From NCBI RefSeq assembly GCF_004134905.2, contig NZ_SDPQ02000001.1, positions 558,001 through 622,000 on the forward strand: a DNA stretch of 64,000 nucleotides, in the 5' to 3' direction. The translations under genes were made by a program, and so were the position numbers. The notes beneath the pieces are model-generated. The model worked only from the letters and a program-made list of their open reading frames with translations. It made no database searches and was not told where the DNA came from. Below, one piece after another: positions 17,408-26,890 of this stretch. The DNA comes from Aeromicrobium ginsengisoli. GTDB lineage: Bacteria; Actinomycetota; Actinomycetes; Propionibacteriales; Nocardioidaceae. Position 1 is the stretch's first letter; each line of letters opens with the position of its first letter.

Positions 17408-18480
17408 CGGGTCACCTCCAGGAGTGCGTCTCGGAACGCGGTCATCTCGTCCGGCGTGCCGATCGACACGCGCAGCCATTCTAGGGGTCCGACCTCGCGG
17501 ATCAGGACGCCGTGGTCGAGCAGGCCCTGCCAGACCGCGTGACGATCGTCGAAGCGGCCGAACAGGACGAAGTTGGCATCGGACTCCGCGACCTCGAATC
17601 CCTGCTCGCGCAGCCAGGTCGCAGTCTCGTCGCGGGTGACCCTGAGCGCGTCGACCTGGGCCAGCAGCTCGTCCTCGTGGCGCAGCGCCGCGGTCGCGGC
17701 CGCCTGGCTCACCGCGGAGAGGTGGTAGGGCAGCCGGACGATGCGCAGGGCGTCGATGATGGCGGCGTCTGCGGCGACGTAACCGAGTCGCCCGCCGGCG
17801 AGCGCGAACGCCTTGCTCATCGTGCGGGTCACCAGCAGCCGGGGGAACTCGTCGAGCAGCTCGAGCGCGCTCGGCGTCCCGTCGCGGCGGAACTCGGCAT
17901 ACGCCTCGTCCACGACGACGATGCCCGGTGCCGCCTCGACGATGGCGCGGGTGTGCGCAGGATCGAGCGCCGTGCCGGTCGGGTTGTTGGGCGAGGTCAG
18001 GATCACGACGTCGGGCTGCTCGGTTGCGATCAGCTCGAGCGCCGCGTCCACGTCGAGGCCGAAGTCATCGCGGCGGCGGCCCGCGACCCAGCGGGTGTGG
18101 GTGTTGCGGGCGTACTCGGGATACATCGAGTACGTGGGTGCGAACGACACCGCCGTGCGTCCAGGGCCGCCGAACGCCTGCAGCACCTGCTGCATGATCT
18201 CGTTGGATCCGTTGGCCGCCCAGACCCGGTCCGGCGTCAGGCCGTGCCCGAGGTAGGCCGCGAGGGACGTACGGAGCTCGGTCGCCTCGCGATCGGGATA
18301 GCGGTTGAGCGTCAGGGCGGCGCGCTGCACCGACTCACCGATGTCCTTGGCCACGAGCTCGCTGGGTGCGTAGGGGTTCTCGTTGGTGTTGAGCTGCACC
18401 GGTACGTCGAGCTGCGGCGCACCATAGGGCTCGTCGTCCCGGAGCTCATCCCGGATCGGCACCCAGGCCGGCAGCGGCAT
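17404..18480 (-). CDS. hisC: Histidinol-phosphate aminotransferase
   Basis: HisC transaminates imidazole acetol phosphate using PLP. The 358-residue class II aminotransferase has NENPYAPS near residue 33, [12 protein letters not shown] near residue 160, and the PLP lysine in [17 protein letters not shown] near residue 220. The ATG at 18480 shares its A with the hisD TGA (TGATG). It lies in the expected order hisD-hisC-hisB. Confidence 0.95.
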   Translation of the reverse strand: MPLPAWVPIRDELRDDEPYGAPQLDVPVQLNTNENPYAPSELVAKDIGESVQRAALTLNRYPDREATELRTSLAAYLGHGLTPDRVWAANGSNEIMQQVLQAFGGPGRTAVSFAPTYSMYPEYARNTHTRWVAGRRRDDFGLDVDAALELIATEQPDVVILTSPNNPTGTALDPAHTRAIVEAAPGIVVVDEAYAEFRRDGTPSALELLDEFPRLLVTRTMSKAFALAGGRLGYVAADAAIIDALRIVRLPYHLSAVSQAAATAALRHEDELLAQVDALRVTRDETATWLREQGFEVAESDANFVLFGRFDDRHAVWQGLLDHGVLIREVGPLEWLRVSIGTPDEMTAFRDALLEVTR

Positions 18481-19793
18481 CAGCGGGACATCCGGATCGA
18501 CACAGCAGCCCCGTGGGACGGCAGGTTCTCCGCTTCGGCGAGCGTCACGACGTGATCGCCGACCTCACGCAGCGCAGCCTCGTCGTAGGTGACGACGTGC
18601 ATGTTCTTGCAGAACGCGCGTACCGAGAGTCCCGAGGAGTGGCACGCGCAGCCGGCCGTCGGGAGCACGTGGTTGGAGCCTGCGGCGTAGTCGCCGAGTG
18701 ACACCGGCGTGTGGGAGCCGACGAACACCGCACCGGCATTGACGATGCGGGCCGCGACATCAGCCGCACCGACCGTCTGGATCTCGAGGTGCTCGGCGGC
18801 ATAGCCGTTGGCGACCTGGACGGCCTGGTCGACGTCGCGTACGAGCACGGTTGCCGACTGCTGGCCATCGAGGGCGGTGCGGATGCGGTCGGCGTGCTTG
18901 GCCGAGCCGAGCTGGTCGAGCAGCGCCGAGTCGACCGCGTCGGCGAGCTGCTCGCTGTCGGTGATCAGCACGCTGGCGGCCATGGGGTCGTGCTCGGCCT
19001 GGCTGATCAGGTCGGCCGCGACGAACGCCGCGTCGGCGGTGTCGTCGGCAATGATCGCGATCTCCGTCGGACCAGCCTCGGCATCGATGCTGACGGTGCC
19101 CTGCAGGTAGCGCTTGGCCGCCGCGACATAGATGTTGCCCGGCCCGGTGATGAGGTTGACCGGCCGGCACTCCCCCGCACCATAGGCGAACATCGCCAGC
19201 GCCTGGGCCCCTCCGGCGGAGTAGACCTCGTCGATGCCGAGCAGCCCGCAGGCGGCCAGGATCGTGGGGTGCGGCAAGCCGCCGAACTCGGCGTTGGGCG
19301 GGCTGGCCAGGGCGATGCCGGGAACGCCCGCGACCTGCGCCGGGACCGCGTTCATGATGACGGTGCTGACCAGGGGCGCCAGGCCACCGGGGACGTAGAG
19401 ACCGACGCGCTGCATGGGGACCATCCGGCGCTCGACCGTGGCACCGGGCGCGACGTCGGTGACCAGCGTGTGCTCGAGCTCGGCCTCACAGGTCTGCCGC
19501 AGCCGGCGGATCGACTCCTCCAGGCCGGCACGGATGTCGGGTGCGAGCGACTCGAGGGCCTGGTTGATCGCGGCGCCCGGGACCCGGAGCTGGTCAGGGC
19601 GTACGCCGTCGAAGCGCTCCCCCGCGTCGAGCACCGCATCGGCACCGCGCGACTTCACGTCCTCACAGATCGGCTGCACCGCAGCCATGGCGTGCTCGAC
19701 GTCCACCTCGGCGCGCGGCACGGCCGCGCTGTAGACCCACTGCCACTCCTCGGCAGCGGGCTCGAGATTTCTCAGGTCGAGACGTCGCATCAC
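18480..19793 (-). CDS. hisD: Histidinol dehydrogenase
   Basis: HisD carries out the last two oxidations to histidine with Zn and NAD. The 437-residue length is normal. Visible family motifs are [56 protein letters not shown] and, near residue 330, EHLEIQ; Asp and His of the Zn site lie in QAEHDPMA. The first codon is a GTG at 19793 followed at once by an ATG; TAGACT seven bases upstream of the GTG predicts a leaderless start. It is the first gene of hisDCBH. Confidence 0.95.
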   Translation of the reverse strand: MMRRLDLRNLEPAAEEWQWVYSAAVPRAEVDVEHAMAAVQPICEDVKSRGADAVLDAGERFDGVRPDQLRVPGAAINQALESLAPDIRAGLEESIRRLRQTCEAELEHTLVTDVAPGATVERRMVPMQRVGLYVPGGLAPLVSTVIMNAVPAQVAGVPGIALASPPNAEFGGLPHPTILAACGLLGIDEVYSAGGAQALAMFAYGAGECRPVNLITGPGNIYVAAAKRYLQGTVSIDAEAGPTEIAIIADDTADAAFVAADLISQAEHDPMAASVLITDSEQLADAVDSALLDQLGSAKHADRIRTALDGQQSATVLVRDVDQAVQVANGYAAEHLEIQTVGAADVAARIVNAGAVFVGSHTPVSLGDYAAGSNHVLPTAGCACHSSGLSVRAFCKNMHVVTYDEAALREVGDHVVTLAEAENLPSHGAAVSIRMSR

Positions 19794-19800
19794 GACGCCA

Positions 19801-19821
19801 AGTCTACGGACGGGCTACCGT
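19801..19821. promoter_or_regulatory. Divergent leaderless-type promoters for hisD and ybaK
   Basis: Minus-strand TAGACT (19806-19801) stands seven bases before the hisD GTG. Plus-strand TACCGT (19816-19821) stands six bases before the ybaK GTG. The two start codons are only 34 bases apart, so the whole intergenic space is promoter. Confidence 0.55.
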
Positions 19822-19827
19822 GGACTG

Positions 19828-20319
19828 GTGGCCGCCAACAAGAAGCCCACCGACGCAACACCTGCGTTCGTCGCGCTGCATCGCGCCAACATCCCGTTCA
19901 CCCCTCACACGTACGTTCACGACCCGCGTGCCGAATCGTTCGGCATGGAGGCGGCTGCCGCACTCGGGGTCGAGCCGGGGCGGGTGTTCAAGACGTTGAT
20001 GGCCGAGGTCGACGGTGAGCTGTGCGTCGGCGTGGTGCCGGTCATGGGATCGCTCGACCTCAAGGCACTCGCCGACGCCCTCGGCGGCAAGCGGGCCCAG
20101 ATGGCCGATGCTGCGCAGGCGCAGCGGGCGACGGGCTACGTCATCGGCGGCATCTCGCCACTCGGCCAGAAGCGCAAGCACCGGACCGTGGTCGACAAGA
20201 CCTCAGCGCAGTGGCCGACGATCTTCGTGTCCGGTGGCCGCCGCGGGCTGGAAGCCGAGGTGCAACCGAGCGACCTCATCCTGCTGACCGAAGCGGTCGT
20301 GGCGCGGATCGCTCGTTAG
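19828..20319 (+). CDS. ybaK: YbaK-family aminoacyl-tRNA deacylase (Cys-tRNA(Pro) editing type)
   Basis: The 163-residue single-domain protein matches YbaK/EbsC, which hydrolyses Cys wrongly attached to tRNA-Pro. The essential Lys is in GRVFKTLMAEVDG near residue 55, and the GISPLGQKRKH and FVSGGRRGLEAEV segments are diagnostic. It starts at a GTG with a leaderless-type -10. Its stop overlaps the end of the converging membrane-protein gene at 20316. Confidence 0.9.
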   Translation: MAANKKPTDATPAFVALHRANIPFTPHTYVHDPRAESFGMEAAAALGVEPGRVFKTLMAEVDGELCVGVVPVMGSLDLKALADALGGKRAQMADAAQAQRATGYVIGGISPLGQKRKHRTVVDKTSAQWPTIFVSGGRRGLEAEVQPSDLILLTEAVVARIAR

Positions 20320-20810
20320 CCGAGGAACTGCTGTTCGTGCTCGGACTCGTCCAGACGGGTGGCCAGGAGCATCGTGACGATGAAACCGATCAGCCCGAAG
20401 ATCGGCCACACCAGGAACGGCACGATGCCGTCGATCGCCAGTCGGGCCGGCACGTGGCCGCCGACGGACAGGTTCTTGACCGTCGACGGGTCGGGCGGTC
20501 CCAGCACGATGCCGAGGCGCCACGCGATCACCGCCGCGATCGACGTCAGCACCACGATGAACGGCGTCACGACCCACGTGAGGTCACGCAGCGTGAATGC
20601 CGCGAACACGCCCCAGGCGAGGCAGGCGACCACGCCGACGAGGACGAACATCACGATGACGCCGAACTGACCCTTGGACGCCGCCTCGTCCATCGCGAGA
20701 CCCGTCCGAGTGACCTCCCACTTGGCGGGATCGGCGATCCGCTCCCACACGAAACCTGCCGCGACACCCAGAATGAGCATCGCGGCGGCAGAGAGCAGAA
20801 GTCTTCTCAC
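20316..20810 (-). CDS. Small membrane protein of unknown function
   Basis: The 164-residue product starts at a GTG at 20810 that overlaps the dnaE stop as GTGA. Four hydrophobic segments are visible: residues ~5-20, ~45-65, ~72-95 and ~125-150, with an extracytoplasmic segment containing GPPDPSTVKNLSVGG. The C-terminus is short and acidic (RLDESEHEQQFLG). I do not recognise a family. Coupling to dnaE suggests co-expression but not function. Confidence 0.65.
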   Translation of the reverse strand: MRRLLLSAAAMLILGVAAGFVWERIADPAKWEVTRTGLAMDEAASKGQFGVIVMFVLVGVVACLAWGVFAAFTLRDLTWVVTPFIVVLTSIAAVIAWRLGIVLGPPDPSTVKNLSVGGHVPARLAIDGIVPFLVWPIFGLIGFIVTMLLATRLDESEHEQQFLG

Positions 20811-23800
20811 GAGAGGCAATGGGGGCCCAGCAGCTCTTTCAGGTCGGCGATCAACGAGGACGACTGTGCCACACGCAGGCTGTCGTCGAGTCGCATGACC
20901 TTGGTCGAGCCGTTGCCGATCAGTCGCAGGTGCACCTCGGAGACACCCGGGTGCGCCGCGAGCACCTGCTTGAACGTGCTGATCGTGTCGGCCGTGCAGC
21001 GGGCCACCGGCAGGCTCACGACGAGCGGACGATCGGGCCCTCCGGTGTTCATCGCCGGGAGGGTGACCTCGAGGGCGTTGAGCTCGACGCCCTCGTCCTT
21101 GCGGCGTACGCGACCCTTGACCACGACGATCGTGTCGGGGATCAGCACCGGCATCGCCAGCTGGTAGGCGCCCGGGAACACCATGACCTCGATGCCGCCT
21201 TCGAGGTCCTCGATCGTGACCGAGGCCCACGAGTCGCCCTTCTTGCTCATGCGGCGCTGCACGCCCGTGATGAGTCCGCAGATGCGTACGGTGCTGCCGT
21301 CAGGCCGGTCGAGATCGGTGAGCAGCTCGCCGACCGTGCAGTCGCTGCTGGCCCTCAGCACGTGCTCGAGCCCTTGCAGCGGGTGGTCGGAGACGTAGAG
21401 GCCGAGCATGTCGCGCTCGAACGCCAGGAGCTGGGTCTTCTCCCACTCGGGCATCGTGTCGGGCACGTCGACCGTGCCGCCGGCGAACGCATCGTCCTCG
21501 CCGCCGAACAGCGAGTCCTGGCCGATCGCGGCCTGGCGCTTGAGGTCGATGTAGAGGTCGACGCCCTCCTCGGCGACCGTCGTCAGCGCGCGACGACGGT
21601 GACCGAGCGAGTCGAATGCCCCGGCCTTGATCAGCGAGTCGAGAACCCGCTTGTTGCAGACGAGCGTCGGCACCTTGCCGAGGAAGTCGTTGAAGTCCGT
21701 GTAGGCGCCGCTCTCGGTGCGGCCCTCGACGATGCCCGCCACGACGTTCTCGCCGATGTTGCGGATCGCGCCGAGACCGAACCTGATGTCGGCGCCGACC
21801 GAGGCGAAGTTGGAGACCGACTCGTTGACGTCGGGCGGCAGCACCTTGATGCCCATGCGACGGCACTCGTTGAGGTAGATCGCCGACTTGTCCTTGTCGC
21901 CTCGGGTGCTGGTGAGGAGCGCCGCCATGTATTCGGCCGGGTAGTTGGCCTTGAGGTAGGCCGTCCAGTAGGAGATGACGCCGTAGGCCGCGGAGTGCGC
22001 CTTGTTGAACGCGTAGTCCGAGAACGGCAGCAGGATGTCCCACAGCGTCGTGATCGCCTTCTGGCCGTAGCCGCGCTCGAGCATGCCGGCCTGGAAGCCG
22101 GCGTACTGCTTGTCGAGCTCGGACTTCTTCTTCTTGCCCATCGCGCGCCGCAGGTTGTCGGCTTGTCCGAGCGAGAATCCGGCCAGGACCTGCGCGATCT
22201 CCATGACCTGCTCTTGATAGACGATCAGGCCGTAGGTCTCGCCGAGCACCTTGGCGAGCGGCTCCTCGAGCTCGGGGTGGATCGGGTCGATCGGCTCACG
22301 GCCGTTCTTGCGGCGGGCGTACTTGTTGTGCGAGTCCGCGCCCATCGGGCCGGGGCGGTAGAGCGCGCCGACGGCCGAGATGTCCTCGAACTTGTCGGGC
22401 TTCATGCTGCGCAGGAGCGCGCGCATGGGTCCGCCGTCGAGCTGGAACACGCCGAGCGTGTCGCCGCGGGCCAGCAGGTCGTACGTCGCGGGGTCGTCGA
22501 ACGTGAGGTCCTCGAGGACCAGGTCGATGTCGCGGTTGCGCTTGATGTTCTCGAGCGCGTCGTCGAGGACCGTGAGGTTGCGCAGGCCCAGGAAGTCCAT
22601 CTTGACCAGCCCGAGCGCCTCGCACATCGGGTAGTCGAACTGGGTGATGATCGCGCCGTCCTGCTCGCGCTTCATGATCGGGACGATGTCGATCAACGGA
22701 TCGCTCGACATGATGACGCCGGCCGCGTGGACGCCCCACTGGCGCACCTGGCCCTCGAGCCCGAGCGCGGTGTCGTAGATCTTGCGGACGTCGGCGTCGT
22801 CCTCGTACATGCGGCGGAAGTCGGCGCCGTCGCCGTAGCGCTTATGGTCCTTGTCGAAGATGTCGCGCAGGGCGACGCCCTTGCCCATGATGTCGGGCGG
22901 CAGCGCCTTGGTGATGCGCTCGCCGTGGCCGAACGGATAGTCCATGACGCGCGCGGCGTCCTTGATCGCTGCCTTGGACTTGAGCCGGCCGAACGTCGCG
23001 ATCATCGCGACGCGCTCCTCGCCGTACTTGTTGCTGACGTAGCGGATGACCTCGCCGCGACGGCGCTCGTCGAAGTCGATGTCGAAGTCGGGCATCGAGG
23101 GACGCTCGGGGTTGAGGAAGCGCTCGAAGATCAGGCCGTGGGTCAGGGGGCAGAGATCGGTGATCCGCAGGGCGTACGCGGCGATCGAGCCGGCGCCCGA
23201 GCCGCGGCCCGGCCCGACGCGGATGCCGTTGTCCTTGGCCCAGTTGATGAAGTCGGCGACCACGAGGTAGTAGCCGCAGTAGCCCTTCTCACGGACGACG
23301 TCGAGCTCCATCTCGGTGCGAGCACGGACCTCGGGGGTCAGCTTGTCGCCGGGGTAGCGCGACTCGATGCCGCGCCACACCTCCTTGACGAACCAGCTCT
23401 CCTCGGTCTCGCCGGCGGGAATGTCGGCCCGCGCCATGTAGCCGCCGTTGGACTCGGTGAATTCGACCTCGCACCGCTCAGCGATCAGCAGCGTGTTGTC
23501 GCACGCCTCCTTGAGGTCGAACCGGTCCTCCCAGAGATCGCGCATCTCCTTGGCGGACTTGATGTAGTAGCCGCCGCCGTCGAGCCGGAACCGCTTGGGA
23601 TCGGCGAGCGTCGTGCCGGTGCCGATGCACAGCAGCGCGTCGTGCGCCTCGGCGTCCTCGGGCGCGACGTAGTGCGAGTCGTTGGTCGCAATGACCGGAA
23701 GGCCCAGATCGGCCTTGAGCCGGAGCAGCCCCTCGCGTACGCGGGCCTCGATCTCCAGCCCGTGCTCCATGAGCTCCAGGAAGAAGCTCTCCTTGCCGAA

Positions 23801-24340
23801 GATGTCCTGGAACTCGGCGGCGGAGGCCCGCGCCTTCTCGTAGTTGCCGATGCGCAGCCAGGTCTGGATCTCGCCCGACGGGCAGCCCGTCGTCGCGATG
23901 AGGCCCTTGCCGTAGCGCTGCAGCAGCTCACGGTCGGCGCGCGGCTTGCGGTACTGCCCCTCGAGGCTCGCGTAGGACCCGATGCGGAACAGGTTGTGCA
24001 TGCCCTCGGTCGTCTCGGACAGCAACGTCATGTGCGTGTAGGCACCGCGACCGGAGACGTCGTCGTCACCGCCCTTGTTCCACTGCACGGCCTTCTTCTC
24101 GGTGCGCGGGATGTTGGGCGTGAGGTAGGCCTCCATGCCGATGATCGGCTTGATCCCGCGCGCCTTGGCCTTGCTGTAGAAGTCGTAGGCACCGTGCAGG
24201 TTGCCGTGATCGGTCATCGCGATCGCCGGCATCTCGAGCTCGGCGGTGCGGTCGAACAGCGGGTCGAGCAGGGCGTGGCCGTCGAGCATCGAGTACTCCG
24301 TGTGCACGTGCAGATGCACGAATGGCGAGTCGCTCGACAT
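20807..24340 (-). CDS. dnaE: DNA polymerase III alpha subunit
   Basis: DnaE is the replicative polymerase. The 1177-residue protein begins with an intact PHP domain (HLHVHTEYSMLDGHAL and MTDHGNLHG), as in actinobacterial DnaE1 where PHP provides proofreading. The catalytic Asp triad region is MPDFDIDF. SYWTAYLKANYPAEYMAALL marks the tandem helix-hairpin-helix side, and an OB-fold (VRICGLITGVQRRMSKKG) lies near residue 1020. A GAGGAGG ribosome site stands about 10 bases before the ATG. Confidence 0.97.
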   Translation of the reverse strand: MSSDSPFVHLHVHTEYSMLDGHALLDPLFDRTAELEMPAIAMTDHGNLHGAYDFYSKAKARGIKPIIGMEAYLTPNIPRTEKKAVQWNKGGDDDVSGRGAYTHMTLLSETTEGMHNLFRIGSYASLEGQYRKPRADRELLQRYGKGLIATTGCPSGEIQTWLRIGNYEKARASAAEFQDIFGKESFFLELMEHGLEIEARVREGLLRLKADLGLPVIATNDSHYVAPEDAEAHDALLCIGTGTTLADPKRFRLDGGGYYIKSAKEMRDLWEDRFDLKEACDNTLLIAERCEVEFTESNGGYMARADIPAGETEESWFVKEVWRGIESRYPGDKLTPEVRARTEMELDVVREKGYCGYYLVVADFINWAKDNGIRVGPGRGSGAGSIAAYALRITDLCPLTHGLIFERFLNPERPSMPDFDIDFDERRRGEVIRYVSNKYGEERVAMIATFGRLKSKAAIKDAARVMDYPFGHGERITKALPPDIMGKGVALRDIFDKDHKRYGDGADFRRMYEDDADVRKIYDTALGLEGQVRQWGVHAAGVIMSSDPLIDIVPIMKREQDGAIITQFDYPMCEALGLVKMDFLGLRNLTVLDDALENIKRNRDIDLVLEDLTFDDPATYDLLARGDTLGVFQLDGGPMRALLRSMKPDKFEDISAVGALYRPGPMGADSHNKYARRKNGREPIDPIHPELEEPLAKVLGETYGLIVYQEQVMEIAQVLAGFSLGQADNLRRAMGKKKKSELDKQYAGFQAGMLERGYGQKAITTLWDILLPFSDYAFNKAHSAAYGVISYWTAYLKANYPAEYMAALLTSTRGDKDKSAIYLNECRRMGIKVLPPDVNESVSNFASVGADIRFGLGAIRNIGENVVAGIVEGRTESGAYTDFNDFLGKVPTLVCNKRVLDSLIKAGAFDSLGHRRRALTTVAEEGVDLYIDLKRQAAIGQDSLFGGEDDAFAGGTVDVPDTMPEWEKTQLLAFERDMLGLYVSDHPLQGLEHVLRASSDCTVGELLTDLDRPDGSTVRICGLITGVQRRMSKKGDSWASVTIEDLEGGIEVMVFPGAYQLAMPVLIPDTIVVVKGRVRRKDEGVELNALEVTLPAMNTGGPDRPLVVSLPVARCTADTISTFKQVLAAHPGVSEVHLRLIGNGSTKVMRLDDSLRVAQSSSLIADLKELLGPHCLS

Positions 24341-24481
24341 CGAAAAATGGCCTCCTCGGCGCGATCGTGGGGGAAGGGCTTCAGCCTAGTCGAGGGCTCT
24401 GACGCTCCCGACCAACGCCGGCCGTGTCGTCCCGCCGTCACGCTGAAATTGTCCTTCTGGCCGCATCTCGACTACACCTGA

Positions 24482-24880
24482 GTGGTGACTGACGACAAGC
24501 AGAAGTTCACGACGGTCGACGAGTACATCGACGCGGCGACGTACGACGTCGAGCCACGGCTCGCCGAGACCCGCCGCATCATCCGCGCCGCGCTCCCCGA
24601 TGCGGAGGAGACGATCAGCTACAACATCCCGGCCTACAAGCAGGACGGGGTCGTCGTGATCCAGTTCGCGGGCTACACCGAGCACACGTCGCTCAACCTG
24701 TTCCCGACGGCGGCCACGTACGCCCGGTTCGCCGACGAGCTCGCGCCCTACCGGACCAGCAAGTCCGCGATCCAGCTGCCGCTCGACCAGCCGCTGCCGG
24801 CCGACCTCATCGACGCCATCGCCCGGTTCCGTGCCGAGGAGGCCGCGGCGTTCGTCTCCCGCAAGCAGGCCGGGCGCTAG
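24482..24880 (+). CDS. DUF1801 (YdhG-type) protein
   Basis: The 132-residue cytosolic protein has the DUF1801 pattern: TVDEYIDA at the start, then ETRRIIRAALPDAEETISYNIPAYK and TEHTSLNLFP, ending with LPADLIDAIARFRAEEA. This alpha/beta fold is related to iron-chaperone frataxin-like proteins, but its role is unknown. It starts at one of two tandem GTG codons (24482 or 24485). It is divergent from dnaE. Confidence 0.8.
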   Translation: MVTDDKQKFTTVDEYIDAATYDVEPRLAETRRIIRAALPDAEETISYNIPAYKQDGVVVIQFAGYTEHTSLNLFPTAATYARFADELAPYRTSKSAIQLPLDQPLPADLIDAIARFRAEEAAAFVSRKQAGR

Positions 24881-24881
24881 C

Positions 24882-26102
24882 TCAGACCTGGCGGTAGGTG
24901 CTCAGGAAGTTGCCGAGCCGCTGGATCGCCTCGGCGAGGTCGCGGGCCCACGGCAGCGTCACGATGCGCAGGTGGTCGGTGTCCGGCCAGTTGAACCCGG
25001 TGCCCTGCGTCAGCAGGATCTTCTCCTGCAGCAGCAGGTCGAGCACGAGCTGCTGGTCGTCCTTGATCGGGTAGACCTCGGGATCCAGGCGCGGGAAGGC
25101 GTACAGCGCGCCCTTGGGGGTCACGACGCTGACGCCGGGGATCTTGCGCAGCTCGTTGACGGCGGTGTCGCGCTGCTCCAGCAGGCGGCCGCCGGGCAGG
25201 ATGAGCTCCTTGATCGACTGGTAACCGCCGAGCGCCACCTGGATCGCGTTCTGGGCCGGCACGTTGGGGCACAGCCGCATCGAGGCGAGCAGCGTGATGC
25301 CCTCGAGGTAGTCGCCGGCACGCTCCAGCGGCCCGGTCACGACGAGCCAGCCGGCGCGGTAGCCGCACACCCGGTAGGCCTTGGAGAGCCCGTTGAACGT
25401 CAGCGTCAGGACGTCGGGCGCGACGCTGGCCAACGGGATGTGGACCGCGTCGTCGTAGAGGATCTTGTCGTAGATCTCGTCGGCCATGAGGACGAGATCG
25501 TGCTTGCGGGCCAGGTCGGCGATCGCGTCGAGCGTCTCGCGGGAGTAGACCGCGCCGGTGGGGTTGTTGGGGTTGATCACGACGATGACCCGGGTGCGGT
25601 CGGTGATCTTGGACTCGAGGTCCTCGAGGTCGGGGTTCCAGTCGTTGTCCTCGTCGCACCGGTAGTGCACCGGCACGCCGCCGGCGAGGTTGGTGACCGC
25701 GGTCCACAACGGGTAGTCCGGCACCGGCACGAGGACCTCGTCGCCGTTGTCGAGCAGGGCCTGCAGTGCCATCTGGATCAGCTCGGAGACACCGTTGCCG
25801 ATCCAGACGTCGTCGATGTCGATCGTCGGGAAGCCCTCTTGCAGCTGATAGTGGTGCACAACGGCGCGCCGGGCCGACTGGATGCCGCGCGAGTCGGAGT
25901 AGCCGGCCGAGCTGGGCAGCGCCGCGATGACGTCCTGCAGGATCTCCGCCGGCGCGTCGAAGCCGAACGGCTGCGGGTTGCCGATGTTGAGCTTCATGAT
26001 CCGGTGGCCCTCGGCCTCCAGGGCGGCGGCTCGTGACGCGACGGGTCCACGGATGTCGTAGAGGACATCCCTCAGCTTTTCGGACTGGCGCACGATGCTC
26101 AT
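24882..26102 (-). CDS. PLP-dependent aminotransferase, AlaT-like
   Basis: From the ATG at 26102 the product has 406 residues and starts MSIVRQSEKLRDVLYDIRGP, typical of the AlaT/alanine-valine aminotransferase group. INPNNPTGAVYSRE (near residue 178) and the PLP lysine in FNGLSKAYRVCGYRAGW (near residue 245) are clear. GTGFNWPDTDHLRIVTLP is the C-terminal substrate region. It converges with the DUF1801 gene with only one base between the stops. Alanine synthesis from pyruvate is the best guess; other substrates are possible. Confidence 0.88.
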   Translation of the reverse strand: MSIVRQSEKLRDVLYDIRGPVASRAAALEAEGHRIMKLNIGNPQPFGFDAPAEILQDVIAALPSSAGYSDSRGIQSARRAVVHHYQLQEGFPTIDIDDVWIGNGVSELIQMALQALLDNGDEVLVPVPDYPLWTAVTNLAGGVPVHYRCDEDNDWNPDLEDLESKITDRTRVIVVINPNNPTGAVYSRETLDAIADLARKHDLVLMADEIYDKILYDDAVHIPLASVAPDVLTLTFNGLSKAYRVCGYRAGWLVVTGPLERAGDYLEGITLLASMRLCPNVPAQNAIQVALGGYQSIKELILPGGRLLEQRDTAVNELRKIPGVSVVTPKGALYAFPRLDPEVYPIKDDQQLVLDLLLQEKILLTQGTGFNWPDTDHLRIVTLPWARDLAEAIQRLGNFLSTYRQV

Positions 26103-26214
26103 GGACTCATTGTCCACGACCGCGGCACTCGCCCGGGCAGGTGCCGCCGCCGTGACATCTGGCACGGCGCAGGAACTTGTGCCCGAGGCGGGACCTGTCG
26201 TACGTTCTTGAAAC

Positions 26215-26230
26215 GAAACCGTACCGTTTC
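26215..26230. promoter_or_regulatory. Probable operator of the TetR regulator
   Basis: GAAACCGTACCGTTTC is an inverted repeat (GAAAC/GTTTC, one central mismatch from perfect) 20 bases before the regulator start. TTGAAA just upstream may be a -35. Operators of this shape are common for TetR proteins that control a neighbouring MFS exporter. Confidence 0.65.
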
Positions 26231-26250
26231 ATCCGTTCAAGCGAGGTCCC

Positions 26251-26856
26251 GTGTCCCCAGCAGCCCAACAGGCGTCCGCCGGCACCGTGACGCGCCCTCG
26301 TGTGGAAGGTGGGCGCGAGCAGGAGATCCTCGACGCCACCCTCCACGTCCTGGCCGAGGTGGGCTATGACCGCCTGACGCTCGACGCGGTTGCCGCCGAG
26401 GCAAAGGCGTCCAAGGCGACGCTCTACCGCCGTTGGAACGGCAAGGCCCAGCTGGTCATCGACGCCCTGATCTCCCACATGGGCGAGCCGGTCACGACCG
26501 ACACGGGCACCCTGCGCGGTGACCTGATCGCGACCTACTGCGGAATGGGAGGGGTGACCGATCGTCATCAGATGGCGCTCGTCGGGAGCCTCATCACCGC
26601 CGTGAGCCGGGACCCGGAGTTCGCCGAGGTCTATCGCCGCGACGTCATCGCCCCCAAGATCGCCGTGAACGACGCGATCTTCGAGCGAGCCAAGGCACGC
26701 GGCGAGATCGACGCGGACGTCGACCTCGCGCTGATCAGCCCGTGCCTGCCCGGCATCGTCCTGCACCGCCTGTTCTTCCTCGGTGAGACACCCACCGAGG
26801 ACCTGATCACCCGGGTCATCGACCAGGTCATCATGCCGGCCGTCACCAGCGGCTGA
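26251..26856 (+). CDS. TetR/AcrR-family repressor
   Basis: The 201-residue protein has an N-terminal helix-turn-helix: REQEILDATLHVLAEVGYDR, LTLDAVAAEAKASKATLYRRW (residues ~22-64). The ligand-binding C-terminal half is hydrophobic and ends with TRVIDQVIMPAVT. It starts at a GTG after GCGAGG. It lies 34 bases before an MFS drug exporter in the same direction, with a palindrome in its own promoter, so it most likely represses itself and the exporter until a toxic ligand binds. Confidence 0.88.
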   Translation: MSPAAQQASAGTVTRPRVEGGREQEILDATLHVLAEVGYDRLTLDAVAAEAKASKATLYRRWNGKAQLVIDALISHMGEPVTTDTGTLRGDLIATYCGMGGVTDRHQMALVGSLITAVSRDPEFAEVYRRDVIAPKIAVNDAIFERAKARGEIDADVDLALISPCLPGIVLHRLFFLGETPTEDLITRVIDQVIMPAVTSG

Positions 26857-26890
26857 GCGCGTTCGCCACCACCCACACCGAAGGAATCCC

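Noticed and set aside
20819-24481. A 1220-codon open frame on the plus strand antisense to dnaE
   Set aside because: Its translation is low-complexity (Arg, Asp, Val, His) with no domain; high-G+C genes routinely leave long open antisense frames. The minus strand encodes a complete DnaE.
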